A DNA stretch of 6,915 nucleotides. Origin: an uncultured Solirubrobacteraceae bacterium. Its GTDB lineage: Bacteria; Actinomycetota; Thermoleophilia; Solirubrobacterales; Solirubrobacteraceae. Location of the stretch: assembly GCA_902806215.1 (NCBI GenBank), contig CADCVT010000252.1, positions 1 through 6,915 on the forward strand, in the 5' to 3' direction. Numbering within the stretch: position 1 is the stretch's first letter; each line of letters begins with the position of its first letter. The translations under genes and the position numbers were made by a program. Shown here one piece after another: positions 6,209-6,915 of the stretch. The notes under the pieces were generated by a model. It saw only the letters and a program-made list of their open reading frames with translations, was not told where the DNA came from and made no database searches.

Positions 6209-6220
6209 GCGGCGATCATG
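6209..6220 (-). promoter_or_regulatory. Probable -10 element of a leaderless promoter for the P450
   Basis: On the minus strand CATGAT (6220-6215) is followed by six bases, CGCCGC, and the GTG start. It keeps the A at position 2 and T at position 6 of the -10 consensus. The position where a -35 would lie falls inside the hairpin loop at 6239-6243, and no -35 consensus is visible there. Confidence 0.42.
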
Positions 6221-6223
6221 CCA

Positions 6224-6258
6224 CGGGGCCCGCCCGGCCGAGCGCCGGACGGGCCCCG
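6224..6258 (-). terminator. Strong hairpin terminator-like element between the Ig-like gene and the P450
   Basis: The arms 6224-6238 and 6244-6258 form a 15-bp stem with a 5-nt loop, beginning 13 nt downstream of the TGA at 6274-6272. The only imperfect pair (6233 with 6249) is C against A in plus-strand RNA but a G-U wobble in minus-strand RNA, so the stem is fully paired only in the transcript of the gene that ends just before it. No U-tract follows, as is common for hairpins in high-GC actinobacteria. Confidence 0.62.
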
Positions 6259-6271
6259 AACGGCGACGGCG

Positions 6272-6915
6272 TCAGCGGGTGACGCGCAGTCGCTGCGTCA
6301 TCGTGCTGCCGGGCGCCCGTGCGATGAACGTCAGCGACGAGCCGCGCATGACCTTCCTCAGCGCGCGCTTCCCCGCCGTGGTCAGCCTGAGCGTCCCGCT
6401 GCCCCGCGTGGTCGTCCGGCCGAGGAGGACCTTGCCGGCGCGCAGCTCGACGAGGACCCGGCAGCTCGGGCGGCACGTGCCGACGAACCGCAGCCCGGTC
6501 TTGGCGAGCTTGCCCGGTCGATGGTCCTGACCGTGAGGCGGAGGTCCAGCAGGCCGCGGTCGAGGGTCGGCGTCCTCGACGTGGTCGTCCCCGTCCCCGG
6601 TCCGCCCGCGGTCGTCGTCGTCTTGGTCGTGGTGGTGGTCTTCGGCTGCCCCGAGTGGAAGCCGTAGCGGGTCCAGACCGTGACGTTGCCGGCCGCGTCG
6701 GTGGCGCGCACGATGAGCGGCCGGTCGCCCATCCTGTCGATGCCCGGCGCGGTGTACGGCGAGGTGCACGGCTTGAACGTGGCGCCGGCGTCGGCCGAGC
6801 ACTCGAACGTGGCGGCCTCGTTCGACGTCCACGTCCACGTCATCGGGGTTCCGACCGGGCTCTGCGGCTGCGCAGCCGGCGACGTCAGCGTGGGCGCCCT
6901 CGTGTCGATGACCCC
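6272..6915 (-). CDS. Secreted Ig-like repeat protein, C-terminal part, with an apparent frameshift
   Basis: The 5' part lies beyond the window. From 6915 the frame is open and reads a linker (VIDTRAPTLTSPA), then an Ig-like beta-sandwich domain with TWTSNEAATFECSAD, PCTSPYTAPG and RPLIVRATDAAGNVT. These are signatures of Ig-like repeats in actinobacterial surface proteins. Next comes a Thr-rich linker (TTTTTKTTTT, 6639-6610), then the start of a C-terminal module (LDLRLTVRTIDR). There the sensible sequence jumps to another minus-strand frame (GKLAKTGLRFVGTC...), which runs about 80 residues to the TGA at 6274-6272 and completes the usual strand-rich basic module. One extra base in the CCC run at 6513-6515 would restore one continuous frame. 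Read as given, the product would carry about 43 aberrant residues and stop at 6382. A sequencing error, a recent mutation or a real frameshift are all possible. Likely cell-surface binding or structural role. Confidence 0.75.
   Translation of the reverse strand, partial: GHRHEGAHADVAGCAAAEPGRNPDDVDVDVERGRHVRVLGRRRRHVQAVHLAVHRAGHRQDGRPAAHRARHRRGRQRHGLDPLRLPLGAAEDHHHDQDDDDRGRTGDGDDHVEDADPRPRPAGPPPHGQDHRPGKLAKTGLRFVGTCRPSCRVLVELRAGKVLLGRTTTRGSGTLRLTTAGKRALRKVMRGSSLTFIARAPGSTMTQRLRVTR
6513..6515 (-). other. Apparent one-base deletion (frameshift site)
   Basis: The minus-strand reading frame ends ...GAC CGG at 6519-6514, and the sensible continuation, GGC AAG CTC, begins at 6514, re-using one base. 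Adding one G to the GGG run gives ...IDRGKLAKTG without interruption. No canonical X-XXY-YYZ slippery heptamer is present, so programmed slippage is not favoured. Confidence 0.7.
6610..6639 (-). repeat. Thr-rich linker encoded by ACC/ACG trinucleotide repeat
   Basis: Ten codons read TTTTTKTTTT on the minus strand, a low-complexity linker between the Ig-like domain and the C-terminal module. Such Thr-rich linkers are often extended and sometimes glycosylated; glycosylation here is only a possibility. Confidence 0.75.

Noticed and set aside
5177..6667. 496-codon plus-strand open frame across the P450 gene
   Set aside because: It is a shadow of the P450, which carries all its haem and oxygen-activation motifs on the minus strand. 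The plus-strand translation is Arg/Glu/Val-rich without recognisable domains.
1..6915. A defence system, mobile element or biosynthetic cluster
   Set aside because: No transposase, integrase, nuclease, toxin-antitoxin pair, CRISPR repeats, tRNA or assembly-line enzyme is visible. The P450 alone does not make a cluster, and the genes differ in strand and function.

Overview
This window is GC-rich, roughly 70%, and compact, with six protein-coding genes and no RNA genes, insertion sequences or CRISPR arrays that I can see. It most resembles a chromosomal segment of a high-GC actinobacterium. I lean towards class Thermoleophilia (Solirubrobacterales or Conexibacter-like). The reasons are the secreted proteins ending in basic Arg/Lys-rich beta modules, an Ig-like domain of the FECS...C..PY...VRATDAAGN type, GTG starts without Shine-Dalgarno sequences, and -10 hexamers 6-7 nt upstream of start codons, as expected for leaderless mRNAs. 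The taxonomic call is inference.

Layout, left to right. (1) Positions 1-810 (+) hold the C-terminal part of a membrane fatty-acid desaturase. (2) Positions 858-3311 (+) encode an 817-residue secreted metallohydrolase of the amidohydrolase / membrane-dipeptidase (M19)-like type, with an extra N-terminal beta domain and an extra C-terminal module. (3) Positions 3322-3963 (+) encode a 213-residue protein that looks like a P-loop polynucleotide-kinase-type domain with its Walker A and DxTN-type motifs erased: a probable pseudokinase. (4) Positions 3964-4089 are the only sizeable intergenic stretch. It carries a GGGGTCAGACCCC-type palindrome and a degenerate second copy 65 nt downstream. (5) Positions 4090-5022 (+) encode a secreted protein with a PPC-like beta domain, a Pro/Ala linker and a basic C-terminal beta module. 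(6) Positions 5012-6208 (-) encode a complete 398-residue cytochrome P450, overlapping the tail of the previous gene by 11 bp. (7) Positions 6272-6915 (-) hold the 3' part of a secreted Ig-like protein whose reading frame is broken by one apparent missing base near 6513-6515. A strong hairpin separates it from the P450.

The genes do not form an obvious single pathway. The desaturase and the P450 both act on lipid-like or small hydrophobic substrates, but they lie on opposite strands and are not adjacent. The three secreted or surface proteins share the style of basic beta-rich C-terminal modules. The points most worth following up are the pseudokinase, the M19-like enzyme with an HxH instead of HxD metal motif, and the shared leaderless-promoter architecture, in which one gene's stop codon starts the next gene's -10 hexamer.
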